Source: an uncultured Prevotella sp. (GTDB taxonomy: Bacteria > Bacteroidota > Bacteroidia > Bacteroidales > Bacteroidaceae). From it: a stretch of DNA of 64,000 nucleotides. A program made the translations under genes and the position numbers. Under the pieces are notes generated by a model. It saw nothing but the letters and a program-made list of their open reading frames with translations. It was not told the DNA's origin and made no database searches. This document shows, one piece after another, positions 25,885-34,333 of this stretch. The DNA is taken from contig CALUFM010000001.1 in NCBI GenBank assembly GCA_944319935.1, forward strand, positions 372,001 to 436,000, written 5' to 3'. The first letter of the stretch is position 1, and every line of letters starts with the position of its first letter.

Positions 25885-26529
25885 ATGAAACAATACGACA
25901 CTTACATCTTCGACCTCGACGGCACGCTGCTGTACACGCTCGACGACCTTACGGCAAGCGTCAACCACGCAATGAGGGCTGAAGGATTCAAGGGACACAC
26001 GGTGGAAGAAGTCAGGATGATGGTGGGCAACGGCGTAAGGAAACTGATTGAGCGTGCCGTGCCCGACGGGAAGGAGAACCCGCGATATGAGGAAACGTAT
26101 CAGGAGTTCATCGACCACTACATGAAGCACAGCATGGACACTACGCGACCTTACCCCGGCATCATGGAGACACTTGCTGAACTGAAGCGGAGGGGCAAAC
26201 GCATGGCTGTGGTGAGCAACAAGTATTGCAAGGCTACGGAGGCTCTTTGCCGCACGTTCTTCAAGGATTATATCAGCGTGGCGATAGGCGAAAGCGAGCA
26301 GGTGCGCAAGAAACCCGCGCCTGACACCGTGCTTGAAGCCTTACGGCGGCTCGACACGGGCAAGGATGGCGCAGTATACGTGGGCGACAGCGAGGTTGAC
26401 ATTGCCACAGCACGCAACTGCGGACTGCCGTGCATCAGCGTGCTGTGGGGGTTCAGAGACAAAGACTTCTTGATTGAAAACGGTGCTACAACGTTAGCCA
26501 ATGAGCCAAAAGAGTTAGTTAATGCATAA
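25885..26529 (+). CDS. HAD family phosphatase, phosphoglycolate phosphatase-like
   Basis: The 214-residue protein has HAD motif I (YIFDLDGTLLYTLDDL), an alpha-helical cap of the Gph type (VRMMVGNGVRKLIERAV), motif II in MAVVSNK, motif III Lys in RKKPAPDTV and motif IV in YVGDSEVDIATA. These fit the phosphoglycolate phosphatase / PGMB subgroup (HAD-IA). The most likely substrate is 2-phosphoglycolate from DNA repair, but HAD enzymes are promiscuous. Ribosome binding is probably by the AAAAGAAAAAAG run just before the ATG. Confidence 0.85.
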   Translation: MKQYDTYIFDLDGTLLYTLDDLTASVNHAMRAEGFKGHTVEEVRMMVGNGVRKLIERAVPDGKENPRYEETYQEFIDHYMKHSMDTTRPYPGIMETLAELKRRGKRMAVVSNKYCKATEALCRTFFKDYISVAIGESEQVRKKPAPDTVLEALRRLDTGKDGAVYVGDSEVDIATARNCGLPCISVLWGFRDKDFLIENGATTLANEPKELVNA

Positions 26530-26534
26530 TTCAT

Positions 26535-26666
26535 AATTCACAATGCATAATGCACAATTTATAATGCATTACAAATGATACGAACTGGTTGGCAATCATG
26601 TATAACCAAAGGCGTCCGCCCTATTATGAATTAACAAATGCGCAGCCCAATTATGCATTGTGAATT
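26535..26666. repeat. AT-rich long inverted repeat between convergent genes
   Basis: The arms 26535-26551 and 26650-26666 are a perfect 17-bp inverted repeat (aattcacaatgcataat). Extra partial copies (ATAATGCATT, GAATTAACAAATGC) lie in between. The right arm reaches into the stop codon of the LytTR gene. It may work as a two-way terminator. Confidence 0.6.
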
Positions 26667-27378
26667 AACAAATGCTGTGCCTGTCAATGTATTCCTGCAC
26701 GATGTCCTTGTAGCTTTCGGAAACAGGGATGAACGTATCACCGATTACCATACGGCCACGGTCAATCATTTCAACCTTTGACATGTTGACTATAAATGAA
26801 CGGTGGACACGGAGGAACTGCGGGCACGGCAGGTAGTCCTCAACCTTCTTCATGTTCATCAGCGACATTATGGGCTTGCGCTGGTCGCCCAAATAAAACT
26901 TCACGTAGTCCTTCACCCCTTCTACATACAAGATGTCATCAAAGAACACACGCACAAGCTTGTATTCGCTCTTGAGGTAGACAAACCTGTCATGCGACAC
27001 CATGCCCTGCCGCTCTTTCGAGTCAAACCATCCGGCAACCTTGTCAACAACCCGTATGAAGCTGTCATAACTTATCGGCTTGAGCAGATAACCGGCGGCA
27101 TCAAACTTGTAGCCGTCGATGGCGTAACGGTCAAACGCCGTAGTAAATACTATCCTCGTGTCCTTGGGCAACAGGTTGGCAAACTCAAGGCCGCTAAGTT
27201 CCGGCATCTGTATGTCGAGAAACAGCAGGTTCACGGGGTTGCCACGAAGCTCTTTCATGGCCTCCACGGCACTATTGTACACGCCAACGAGTTTGAGTTC
27301 GGGCGTCTTCTTCGCATACGAGGCAAGCAGCTCGGCCGCCAAAGGCTCGTCATCTATTATCGCGCAAGTCAGTATCAT
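26665..27378 (-). CDS. LytTR-family response regulator
   Basis: The 237-residue protein joins a receiver domain (IIDDEPLA acidic pair, phospho-acceptor D55 in FLDIQMP, Lys in YLLKPIS) to a C-terminal LytTR DNA-binding domain (from about residue 130, with LYVEGVKDYVKFY and LRVHRSFIVNM). Its start overlaps the histidine kinase gene by 29 nt, so they form a two-component pair. It is the last gene of the tolC-macAB operon and probably controls that operon or envelope functions. Confidence 0.93.
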   Translation of the reverse strand: MILTCAIIDDEPLAAELLASYAKKTPELKLVGVYNSAVEAMKELRGNPVNLLFLDIQMPELSGLEFANLLPKDTRIVFTTAFDRYAIDGYKFDAAGYLLKPISYDSFIRVVDKVAGWFDSKERQGMVSHDRFVYLKSEYKLVRVFFDDILYVEGVKDYVKFYLGDQRKPIMSLMNMKKVEDYLPCPQFLRVHRSFIVNMSKVEMIDRGRMVIGDTFIPVSESYKDIVQEYIDRHSIC

Positions 27379-28432
27379 GAATTATAATTTTAGAGAAATA
27401 TACATTATTTTGATTGTCTACACCACGCAGCCACTCGTAACGCCCGGCGTAAGCCAGGTCGAGCCTACGCGCCACCTGCTCAAGTCCTATGCCGTGGCCG
27501 CTCTTGTCTGAAGAGTTTTTCGGGTGGTTGCTGTTTTTGATTTCACACTCTATCTTGTCGCCGTCAGACGCCATGCTTATCGAGATAAAACTCGGCTCAG
27601 TAGGGCTTACGCCATGCTTGAAGGCGTTTTCGACAAGCGATATGAAGATAAACGGAGCCACACGCACCTCACGTTCGGCCGGAACCCGCACATCAAAGTC
27701 AATCCTGACATTCTTGCTTAGCCGCAACTTCATCAGCTCCACGTAGTTGCGTATAAACTCGACATCATCGCCCAAACTTATCGAACTGTTCCTCCCGCCG
27801 TACAGCATCTGCCTCAACAACGCGCTAAGCGACAACACAGCCTTCTGGGCCTTGTCGCTGTCAAAGGATATAAGGGCGTAAATGTTGTTAAGGGTATTAA
27901 GCAAGAAGTGCGGGTTAATCTGGTTCTGCAGGTTCTTCAGCTCAGCCTCGGTCTTCTGCATCTCCATCTCCTTGCGCGCGGCTTCAGTCTTCTGCCATCT
28001 CAAAGCCATGCGCAACAACGTGGCGAGAAGCACGGACAAGGCGAACGGCATGACGTTTTTCAAAACCCGGAAAGCGAACATCGCAATGAGGCTGACATGC
28101 TCACGGGGTGGGTGAGGCACAAAACCTGCCTTCATCTCGACAAAATGCAACAAGCCAACGAGGCCGTCCATGCAGAATGCTGACACCGCTACAATGGCAA
28201 TATTGACGCAGACGTACACCTTGACATGCCGTTGGAGAAAATAACGCGGCACAAGCCAAAAGTAATTCAAATAAAAAGCCACACACAGAAGCAACGGCAG
28301 ACATAAGCGTATAAGGCTTATGCCTAAGGTCTGCTCTACGTGGGTCGGGACAAACATCACCGACGGCAAAGCCACCAATATCCAGCACACGACATGGAAT
28401 GCTACCGCCAAGAACTTGTTTCTCGCCATCAT
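27350..28432 (-). CDS. Sensor histidine kinase, LytS/YehU-like
   Basis: The 360-residue protein has four hydrophobic helices in the first 160 residues, then a coiled linker (EAARKEMEMQKTEAELKNLQ) and the His_kinase region with phospho-acceptor His in QINPHFLLNTLNNIYAL. The ATP domain shows LVENAFKHGV (N box) and KSGHGIGLEQVARRL (G box). No periplasmic sensor domain of size is seen, so the signal is probably sensed in or at the membrane. It lies 16 nt after the MacB-like permease gene. Confidence 0.92.
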   Translation of the reverse strand: MMARNKFLAVAFHVVCWILVALPSVMFVPTHVEQTLGISLIRLCLPLLLCVAFYLNYFWLVPRYFLQRHVKVYVCVNIAIVAVSAFCMDGLVGLLHFVEMKAGFVPHPPREHVSLIAMFAFRVLKNVMPFALSVLLATLLRMALRWQKTEAARKEMEMQKTEAELKNLQNQINPHFLLNTLNNIYALISFDSDKAQKAVLSLSALLRQMLYGGRNSSISLGDDVEFIRNYVELMKLRLSKNVRIDFDVRVPAEREVRVAPFIFISLVENAFKHGVSPTEPSFISISMASDGDKIECEIKNSNHPKNSSDKSGHGIGLEQVARRLDLAYAGRYEWLRGVDNQNNVYFSKIIIHDTDLRDNR

Positions 28433-28448
28433 TGCCTTTGTTTACGGT

Positions 28449-29687
28449 TTACTCATACCTTATAGCCTCTATCGGGTCGAGCATCGCCGCCTTCTTGGCC
28501 GGATACCAACCAAAGAACACCCCTGTCGCGGTACATACGCAGAAGCTGAGCAACACGCTCCAAGGCTGTATGAAGACAGGCCACTTGGCGAATATGTTTA
28601 CACCGTAAGTAGCCCCTACGCCTATGACGACACCGATTATGCCGCCTGTCACACTGAGCAGAACAGACTCTATCAAGAACTGGCTCAAGATGTCAACACC
28701 CCTTGCCCCGACGCTCATGCGCAAGCCGATTTCCCGCGTGCGTTCGGTCACGCTGACATACATTATGTTCATTATGCCGATGCCTCCCACGACCAACGAT
28801 ATTCCGGCAATGCAGGCAAGGAGGATTGTCATCAGGTCGGTGGTTGAGTTCATCATCGTGGCCAACTCTTCTTGCGAACGTATGTTGAAGTCGTCAGCGT
28901 CGCCTTCACTCTCGTCCGTAGCGTCTTTCAGCTTGTGCTGAGTGCGCAGTATGGTTGTAATTTCCTCTGTGGCCTTGTCCGTCAGGTCTTCAGTCAACGC
29001 CGAGCAGTTGATGCTCTGAACGTAAGTTATGGCGAGGATACGCTTCATCACCGCAGAATACGGTGCAAGTACAAGGTCGTCTTGGTCCATACCCATCGAG
29101 TTGTAACCCTTACTTTTGAGAACGCCTACTATGCGGAAAGGTATCGTGTTAAACCTTATTACCTTGCCAACGGGGTCAGAGCCGTCAGGGAAAAGATTGT
29201 CAGCAACGGTCTTTCCGACAACACACACTTTCGCGCTGGCCTTGATGTCTTCGTCGGTAAACATCTCCCCATCCTCAACCGACAATTGACGGATTGTGAG
29301 ATAATCGCCGTTAACACCGTAAATGGTTGACGGAGTGTTGTTGTTTCCATAGATAAACTGCCCAGAACTGTTGACAACGGGGCTTATCGCGCTTATATAC
29401 TGGCACTGGTCTTTAAGCGCGTCATAATCTGTCAGCTTCAAGGTTTCCATCTCAGAGGCGTCACGACGCACTCCGCCGCGCATGTCTTGGCCGGGCATAA
29501 TCATAATCATGTTCGACCCCATCTCCGAGATTTGCTTCTGTATGCTTTTCTTGCTGCCCTGCCCTATGGCAAGCATCGTTATGACAGACGCCACGCCTAT
29601 TATGATGCCGAGCATCGTAAGGAACGAGCGCAGCTTGTTGGCGGCGATGGCGCGCAAGGCTATTTTGAAAAGATTGGCTATGCTCAT
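28449..29687 (-). CDS. MacB-like ABC transporter permease
   Basis: I take the second ATG (29687; MSIANLFKIALRAIAANK), where homology of this family starts, giving 412 residues; an ATG 9 nt earlier is also possible. There is one N-terminal helix (FLTMLGIIIGVASVITMLAI), a large periplasmic MacB_PCD domain (about residues 45-280) and three C-terminal helices of the FtsX domain, with the conserved RTREIGLRMSVGARGVDIL coupling segment. It lacks an ATPase domain, which is encoded by the preceding gene. It should form a tripartite exporter with the adaptor and TolC protein. Confidence 0.92.
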   Translation of the reverse strand: MSIANLFKIALRAIAANKLRSFLTMLGIIIGVASVITMLAIGQGSKKSIQKQISEMGSNMIMIMPGQDMRGGVRRDASEMETLKLTDYDALKDQCQYISAISPVVNSSGQFIYGNNNTPSTIYGVNGDYLTIRQLSVEDGEMFTDEDIKASAKVCVVGKTVADNLFPDGSDPVGKVIRFNTIPFRIVGVLKSKGYNSMGMDQDDLVLAPYSAVMKRILAITYVQSINCSALTEDLTDKATEEITTILRTQHKLKDATDESEGDADDFNIRSQEELATMMNSTTDLMTILLACIAGISLVVGGIGIMNIMYVSVTERTREIGLRMSVGARGVDILSQFLIESVLLSVTGGIIGVVIGVGATYGVNIFAKWPVFIQPWSVLLSFCVCTATGVFFGWYPAKKAAMLDPIEAIRYE

Positions 29688-29736
29688 GCTTCGCAATCAG
29701 TTATTTTACGTTATATGAAACATTGTTGACCGCGGC

Positions 29737-30504
29737 TCAATCGTCCCTCGCCGGCGGAAGCTCGGCAAGCGACTTTGCAGCCGAAAGAATGTTGTCGTTT
29801 TGCGTGTCGCTGCGTATCTTGCCGTCACGCAACACGATGTTGCGGCTCGAATAAGCGGCGATGTCGGGATTATGGGTGACGAATATTATTGTACGTCCTT
29901 CCGCATGGAGCTTCTGAAACAGTACAAGTATCTCGAAAGACGTCCTCGTGTCAAGGTTTCCTGTCGCCTCGTCGGCCAGCAACACAGCCGGATTGTTGAC
30001 CAGGGCGCGGGCTATGGCCACACGTTGCATCTGCCCTCCCGACATCTGGTTTGACTTATGATAAAGCCTATCGCCAAGGCCTACGGCCTCAAGAGCCCGT
30101 ATCGCACGCTCACGACGCTCTTTCGCACTGACTTCCGGGTTATACATCAACGGCAACTCTACGTTCTCAACGCTGGTGGTTTTCGGCAAAAGATTGTAAT
30201 TTTGGAATACAAAACCGATTTTGCGGTTGCGCAGTACGGCCCTGTCGGGCTTCTTCATCTTGCGCACGGAGACGCCGTCAAGGTAATATTCGCCACGACT
30301 TGGCGTATCCAGACATCCCAACTGGTTGAGCAATGTGGATTTTCCCGAACCCGACTTGCCCATTATCGTGACGAACTCTCCCTCATATATCTTGAACGAA
30401 ACGCCACGCAACGCATGCACAGTTTCATCCCCGACACGGAAATCACGATGCACGTCTTGCAACTCTATTACGGCTTTCCTGCCGCCGCTAACATCTTCTG
30501 CCAT
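29737..30504 (-). CDS. MacB/LolD-like ABC transporter ATP-binding protein
   Basis: The ATG at 30504 gives 255 residues and begins 4 nt after the adaptor stop; the longer frame would overlap the adaptor by over 100 nt. Visible are Walker A GKSGSGKST, Q loop FVFQNYNLLP, signature SGGQMQRVAIARAL, Walker B VLLADEATGNLDT and the H-loop FVTHNPD. It drives the MacB-type permease encoded next. The C-terminal tail (SDTQNDNILSAAKS) is a short extension. Confidence 0.94.
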   Translation of the reverse strand: MAEDVSGGRKAVIELQDVHRDFRVGDETVHALRGVSFKIYEGEFVTIMGKSGSGKSTLLNQLGCLDTPSRGEYYLDGVSVRKMKKPDRAVLRNRKIGFVFQNYNLLPKTTSVENVELPLMYNPEVSAKERRERAIRALEAVGLGDRLYHKSNQMSGGQMQRVAIARALVNNPAVLLADEATGNLDTRTSFEILVLFQKLHAEGRTIIFVTHNPDIAAYSSRNIVLRDGKIRSDTQNDNILSAAKSLAELPPARDD

Positions 30505-30508
30505 CGTC

Positions 30509-31705
30509 TTACTTTTTGTTTTTCTTGTCCTGTCCCGGCCCTTTTGGGGCAAACGGACTTGACTCCTGCGGCCCGTCACCGCCCATCGGCGGCATACCGG
30601 CGTTGTTTTGGTCAACCTTTATCTCAGTGACAATCTTCGTGCCTTTCTTCACTCCGCCCAGCAATTCTGTATTAATGCCGTCGCTTATCCCTATCGTGAC
30701 AGGATGAGCCGTAAACACATTGTTGCTGAAAGTCCACACCTTGTTCTTACCCTTGCAGTCTTTCACCTTCGCATCGCCTATAAGCTCCTTCGTAGGAGTG
30801 AAGCGCAACGCCTTGTTTGGAACGCTCAAGACATTCTGCTTGTCAAGGGTATAGATGGTGACGTTGGCCGTCAGTCCCGGCTTCAACTTCAAGTCCTTGT
30901 TAGGCGCGCTGATTACCACCTCAAAAGTGACAACATTGTCCTCAGTGTTACCTTCCTGGCGCACCTGCGTCACTGTGCCGTTGAACGTGTCATCTGGATA
31001 AGCGTCAACGGTGAAAGTCACACGCTCGCCTTCCCTCACCTCGCCGATATCGGCCTCGTCAACGTCGGCAATGACACGCATGTCGGTCAAGTCTTGGGCT
31101 ATGGTGAACAGCGTAGGTGTCTCGAAGCTCGCCGCCACGGTCTGCCCTTCTTCCACCTCACGCGACAACACCACTCCGTCAACAGGCGAAGTTATCGTTG
31201 CGTAACCGAGGTTTGTCTGTGCCTGTTGCAGGCTCTCGCGCCTCTGCTTTACTTCATCTTGTGCCTGACGGTATGCAAGCAACGCCGTCTCATACTCGTC
31301 CGCGCTGACAAGACCTTTCTTATATAAGATGCTGTAACGGTTATAATTAGCTTTCTGGTATGTCAGTTGGCTTTGGGCGTTGTTCAGGCTCGCCTTCGCC
31401 GTGTTTACCTGGCTTATCAGGTTGGTCTTGTCAAGCTCTGCTATCACCTGGCCTTTCTTCACCACGCTGTTGTAATCAACATACAACTTGGCCACTATGC
31501 CCGACACCTGCGTACCGACATCCACCGATGTCACAGGCTCGATTGTGCCTGTGGCGGTTACGCTGTTTGAGATGTTCCCCTCGCCTACTATGGCCGTCTC
31601 GTATGATATTTCATGCTTGTCCCTGCCGCAAAACGCGACACAACAACAAGCCACAACGACCGCGGCAACAACTGTGCCTATAATGATTTTCCTTTTCATA
31701 ACCAT
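30509..31705 (-). CDS. MacA-like periplasmic adaptor (HlyD/RND family)
   Basis: The 398-residue membrane fusion protein has an N-terminal helix (KRKIIIGTVVAAVVVACCCVAFC), a lipoyl-like beta hairpin (GTIEPVTSVDVGTQVSGIV and ATITSPVDGVVLSREVEEGQ), a coiled-coil hairpin (about residues 95-165) and a beta barrel. The C-terminus ends in a Pro/Gly/Lys-rich tail. It links the ABC permease to the TolC-like channel. The start may instead be 6 nt downstream. It follows tolC by 4 nt. Confidence 0.93.
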   Translation of the reverse strand: MVMKRKIIIGTVVAAVVVACCCVAFCGRDKHEISYETAIVGEGNISNSVTATGTIEPVTSVDVGTQVSGIVAKLYVDYNSVVKKGQVIAELDKTNLISQVNTAKASLNNAQSQLTYQKANYNRYSILYKKGLVSADEYETALLAYRQAQDEVKQRRESLQQAQTNLGYATITSPVDGVVLSREVEEGQTVAASFETPTLFTIAQDLTDMRVIADVDEADIGEVREGERVTFTVDAYPDDTFNGTVTQVRQEGNTEDNVVTFEVVISAPNKDLKLKPGLTANVTIYTLDKQNVLSVPNKALRFTPTKELIGDAKVKDCKGKNKVWTFSNNVFTAHPVTIGISDGINTELLGGVKKGTKIVTEIKVDQNNAGMPPMGGDGPQESSPFAPKGPGQDKKNKK

Positions 31706-31709
31706 ATTT

Positions 31710-33032
31710 TTATATCATGTTCAGTTCTTCTCCCTTGTAGAAATCCAGCAACTTCAGGTAAAGTATCGCCGTGTATTTGCTCTCCAGGCGGCTCTGCTGA
31801 GCGTTGAGCAACGTGGTTTTCGCCGTCGTCAGCTCCACGATGTTCTTCAAGCCGAGGCGAAACTGCTCGCTCAGCAGCTCATAGCTGTCTTGCGCGCTGC
31901 CGACACTCGCGCCGGCTGACTTGAACCGCTGCTGGTTCGTGGTGGCGTTAATCCAATACCCCTGTATGGCAAGCGCAAGCTGTGCTTTCACGTCGTCAAC
32001 CTCGTCTTTTGCCTGTTGCAGGCTGATTTTCGCCTTGTTGACCGAAGTCTTGGCCGCACGGTTGTCAAAGATGGGCACGCTGACTGTCACGCCCAACGAG
32101 CCGCTTAGGTTGCCCTTCATCTGGTTTCCCCAAGCCATGCCCGTGCCGCTCATAGTGTTCGTGCCAATGCCTCCGCTGAGGTTAACCGTAGGCATGCGGC
32201 CGGCCTTGGCTATCTCTACGTCCAAGTTGCCACCCTCTACGCCAAGCACGGCATTTCTCATTTCCGGGCGCAAAGCCAACGCGCCGTTCAGGACGTCACT
32301 CACCGACGGCACGGCCGCCAACGCCTGGGCGTCGGTTGACGACGGCACGGCCAAGTCGAAACCGCTGTCATAGTCGAGCCTGAGCAGATACTTCATCTGC
32401 TGCTTGTAGTCTTCAAGACGCCCCTTCATGTCTACGAGATTGTATTCGTCGGAAGCCACCTGGGCCTGAAGCTGTGACAAGTCAGCCTTTGACAGCGAAC
32501 CCACACGGTACATCTCCTCCCCGCGTTCGGCGTTCTGGCGGCTTATCGCAAGAACTTCCTCATTTACCTTGACAGCCTCCCTTACATACAACACCTGCAC
32601 ATAAAGCTGCAATATCTGTTCTTGTATGCTGTTGACGCTTTCCTCAAGCGACAATTCCTCCTGCTTGCCCTGCAACCTCTGGCGTTTCAGGGTGTTGCGG
32701 TTGGCGTTGCCGTCCCATACTGTCCAGCTTGCGTTAAGCCCGTAATCGCCCGAATACGTACCCTTGTCCTCATAAGAGCCGTCATCGGCGAAAGGACGAT
32801 AACCGCCCTGATGGCTCGTTGAGAACGACAACGAGGGGAAAAGCCTCGCCCTGGCCTCCTTGACATCCTCGCCTGCCGACATGACCGACAGCCGTCCGGC
32901 CTTCACACTGATATTATGCTCCAAGGCATAGTCGATGCAGTCTTTCAGCGTCCACTGTTTTTCCGCGTGCGCAAACATCGCGTTCATCGACAACAACAAC
33001 GTGCAAATGGTTGTAATTCCACTTTTTCTCAT
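31710..33032 (-). CDS. TolC-family outer membrane efflux protein
   Basis: Starting at the ATG at 33032 gives 440 residues with a good signal peptide (MRKSGITTICTLLLSMNAMF, cleaved near AHA). Two OEP repeats follow; typical segments are WTLKDCIDYALEHNISV and the second-half mirror LRPEMRNAVLGVEGGNLDV. It forms the outer membrane channel for the MacAB-type exporter whose genes follow. It is the first gene of the operon. Confidence 0.93.
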   Translation of the reverse strand: MRKSGITTICTLLLSMNAMFAHAEKQWTLKDCIDYALEHNISVKAGRLSVMSAGEDVKEARARLFPSLSFSTSHQGGYRPFADDGSYEDKGTYSGDYGLNASWTVWDGNANRNTLKRQRLQGKQEELSLEESVNSIQEQILQLYVQVLYVREAVKVNEEVLAISRQNAERGEEMYRVGSLSKADLSQLQAQVASDEYNLVDMKGRLEDYKQQMKYLLRLDYDSGFDLAVPSSTDAQALAAVPSVSDVLNGALALRPEMRNAVLGVEGGNLDVEIAKAGRMPTVNLSGGIGTNTMSGTGMAWGNQMKGNLSGSLGVTVSVPIFDNRAAKTSVNKAKISLQQAKDEVDDVKAQLALAIQGYWINATTNQQRFKSAGASVGSAQDSYELLSEQFRLGLKNIVELTTAKTTLLNAQQSRLESKYTAILYLKLLDFYKGEELNMI

Positions 33033-33057
33033 AATCACACTTTCAAATTGCGTGATA

Positions 33058-33065
33058 CAAAAATA
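33058..33065 (-). promoter_or_regulatory. Putative -7 element of the tolC-macAB operon
   Basis: The minus strand reads TATTTTTG, 26 nt before the tolC start. No proper -33 element is seen. Confidence 0.45.
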
Positions 33066-33215
33066 CGCAGAAAAACAAACCTGATAAAACAAAATGGATA
33101 CATGCCCCGCGTTAGTAGAGACATATATCCATTTTGTCTATGTCGGCCTCAGGCGTTAACATTCATAAACGCCGCACCCGTTTCGACGGCATCATCCAAT
33201 GCATGGCGTCGGCGG

Positions 33216-33818
33216 TCACGACAGGCTGCTGAGCCGCGCGATATACTTGCCAAGGATGTCGAACTCGATGTTGACCTTCGTTCCTATTTTTATATCCCTG
33301 AAGTTTGTATGTTCAAACGTATAAGGTATAATGGCCACGGTAAAAGAGTCATCCGTAGGGTTGCACACCGTCAGCGAAACGCCGTTGACAGTCACGCTGC
33401 CCTTGTCAACCGTGAAATACCCTCGGCGCGCCATCTCCCTGTCAAAAGCGTACTTGAACGTGAAATACGTGCTGCCGTCAGCGTCCTTCATGTCCACGCA
33501 CTCGGCGGTCATGTCAACATGTCCCTGCACGATGTGGCCGTCGAGGCGGCCGTTCATCAGCATCGAACGCTCAACGTTCACCCTGTCGCCGACCTTCAGG
33601 AGGCCGAGGTTTGAGCGGTCGAGCGTCTCCTTCATGGCCGTCACCGTATAACAACCATCCCCGAGGCGCACCACCGTCAGGCACACCCCGTTGTGCGACA
33701 CGCTTTGGTCAATCTTCAATTCGCCCGCAAACGAACACTCAAGCGTCAGGTCAACGTTGCCTTGATACCTATCTACCGCCTTGACGACGGCTGTCTCTTC
33801 TACAATTCCAGAAAACAT
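33216..33818 (-). CDS. ribE: Riboflavin synthase alpha chain
   Basis: The 200-residue enzyme dismutates 6,7-dimethyl-8-ribityllumazine to riboflavin. It has the two lumazine-binding barrels: MFSGIVEETAVVK with NGVCLTVV in the first, and VQGHVDMTAECVD with VNGVSLTVCNP in the second, then a C-terminal trimerisation helix. It stands as a single gene with a leader of about 260 nt that contains the structured RNA at 33885-34070. No other rib gene is in the window. Confidence 0.95.
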   Translation of the reverse strand: MFSGIVEETAVVKAVDRYQGNVDLTLECSFAGELKIDQSVSHNGVCLTVVRLGDGCYTVTAMKETLDRSNLGLLKVGDRVNVERSMLMNGRLDGHIVQGHVDMTAECVDMKDADGSTYFTFKYAFDREMARRGYFTVDKGSVTVNGVSLTVCNPTDDSFTVAIIPYTFEHTNFRDIKIGTKVNIEFDILGKYIARLSSLS

Positions 33819-33850
33819 AATTCAAAGTTTGAAGCGTTATTACACAATAC

Positions 33851-33875
33851 AGGGCAGGAACAAAGTCCCTGCCCT
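33851..33875 (-). promoter_or_regulatory. Strong hairpin just upstream of ribE
   Basis: The arms 33851-33860 and 33866-33875 form a 10-bp GC-rich stem with one G-U and a 5-nt loop, 33 nt before the ribE ATG. It lacks a T-run on the minus strand. It may be the expression platform of the structured leader. Confidence 0.55.
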
Positions 33876-33884
33876 CGTATTATT

Positions 33885-34070
33885 TAAAAGACCGTACCAG
33901 TGATGTGATGAAAACTCCGAGCTATATAAGATTTGAGAGCCCTCCGCCTTTGTAATCCACCGGCTTTACAGCTATGCCTTGCGGCATTGTGGCCCGCCAT
34001 TGGCAAGAGGAGTCATCTCGGTTTTCGTTTTTTTATTGATGAGTATCCCGATCGAACCAATACGGTCTAT
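33885..34070 (-). ncRNA. Structured RNA leader of ribE, type not identified
   Basis: On the minus strand the element is closed by the 8-bp helix AGACCGTA (34068-34061) with TACGGTCT (33896-33889). Inside is GAAAA-CCGAG (34026-34017) with CTCGG-TTTTC (33921-33910, 2-nt bulge), then CCTCTTGCC (34010-34002) with GGCGGAGG (33948-33941), then CCAC/GTGG (33992-33989 / 33960-33957). The last encloses two adjacent hairpins with GNRA loops: ATGCC-GCAA-GGCAT (33987-33974) and GCT-GTAA-AGC (33972-33963). The FMN riboswitch signature is absent. Its place between a strong promoter and ribE suggests a cis-regulator; a separate small RNA is possible. Confidence 0.65.
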
Positions 34071-34088
34071 TTTTCATCTTTCTTTTTG

Positions 34089-34120
34089 CAAAGATAGGCA
34101 TTTATCCGCAATCATGCAAA
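34089..34120 (-). promoter_or_regulatory. Promoter of the ribE leader
   Basis: On the minus strand TTTG (34120-34117), a 20-nt spacer and TATCTTTG (34096-34089) match the consensus fully. Transcription would start near 34082, just before the structured RNA. Confidence 0.75.
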
Positions 34121-34204
34121 TATTTGAACGTGAAAATATTTAAAATATCTTGGAACAAATTCCCACGCCCGGCCAATCAGCATTACGCAAAAGCCGTACA
34201 AACG

Positions 34205-34301
34205 CCTGGCAGCCAGAATGTTACCAAAAGGCCATCTTTTACGTCCCAAAACACGGCCTTTTAGCGTGCGTTTCACGGCCTTTCGCAACGCCGTTTGCCG
34301 C
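34205..34301 (+). repeat. Intergenic repeat, copy 1
   Basis: It contains AAAAGGCCATCTTTTA, an eroded partner GGCCTTTT, then AGCGTGCGTTTCACGGCC and CGCCGTTTGCCGC. Copy 2 at 38671-38766 has the same order and orientation. The two copies enclose the YD-repeat and immunity-like genes. Confidence 0.8.
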
Positions 34302-34333
34302 GTATGCCATAAACGGCATCCTGATGCCAAAGC

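Noticed and set aside
25392-25901. A 169-codon minus-strand frame in the spacer before the HAD gene.
   Set aside because: It is rich in Phe, Leu and Cys, has no family features, and overlaps the start of the HAD gene and a promoter-like element. It looks like chance in AT-rich sequence.
33840-34100. An FMN riboswitch upstream of ribE.
   Set aside because: GGGCAGGG in the hairpin at 33851-33875 is superficially like the RFN start, but the other conserved RFN segments and its six-helix order are missing.
33840-34100. tmRNA, RNase P RNA or SRP RNA at the ribE leader.
   Set aside because: No tag reading frame, no GAGGAAAGTCCGGGC-type RNase P core and no GGAAG/AGCAG SRP loop are present.
34112-34330. 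A 72-codon frame over the intergenic repeat.
   Set aside because: The frame coincides with the repeat, and its sequence is set by hairpin arms. No gene evidence.
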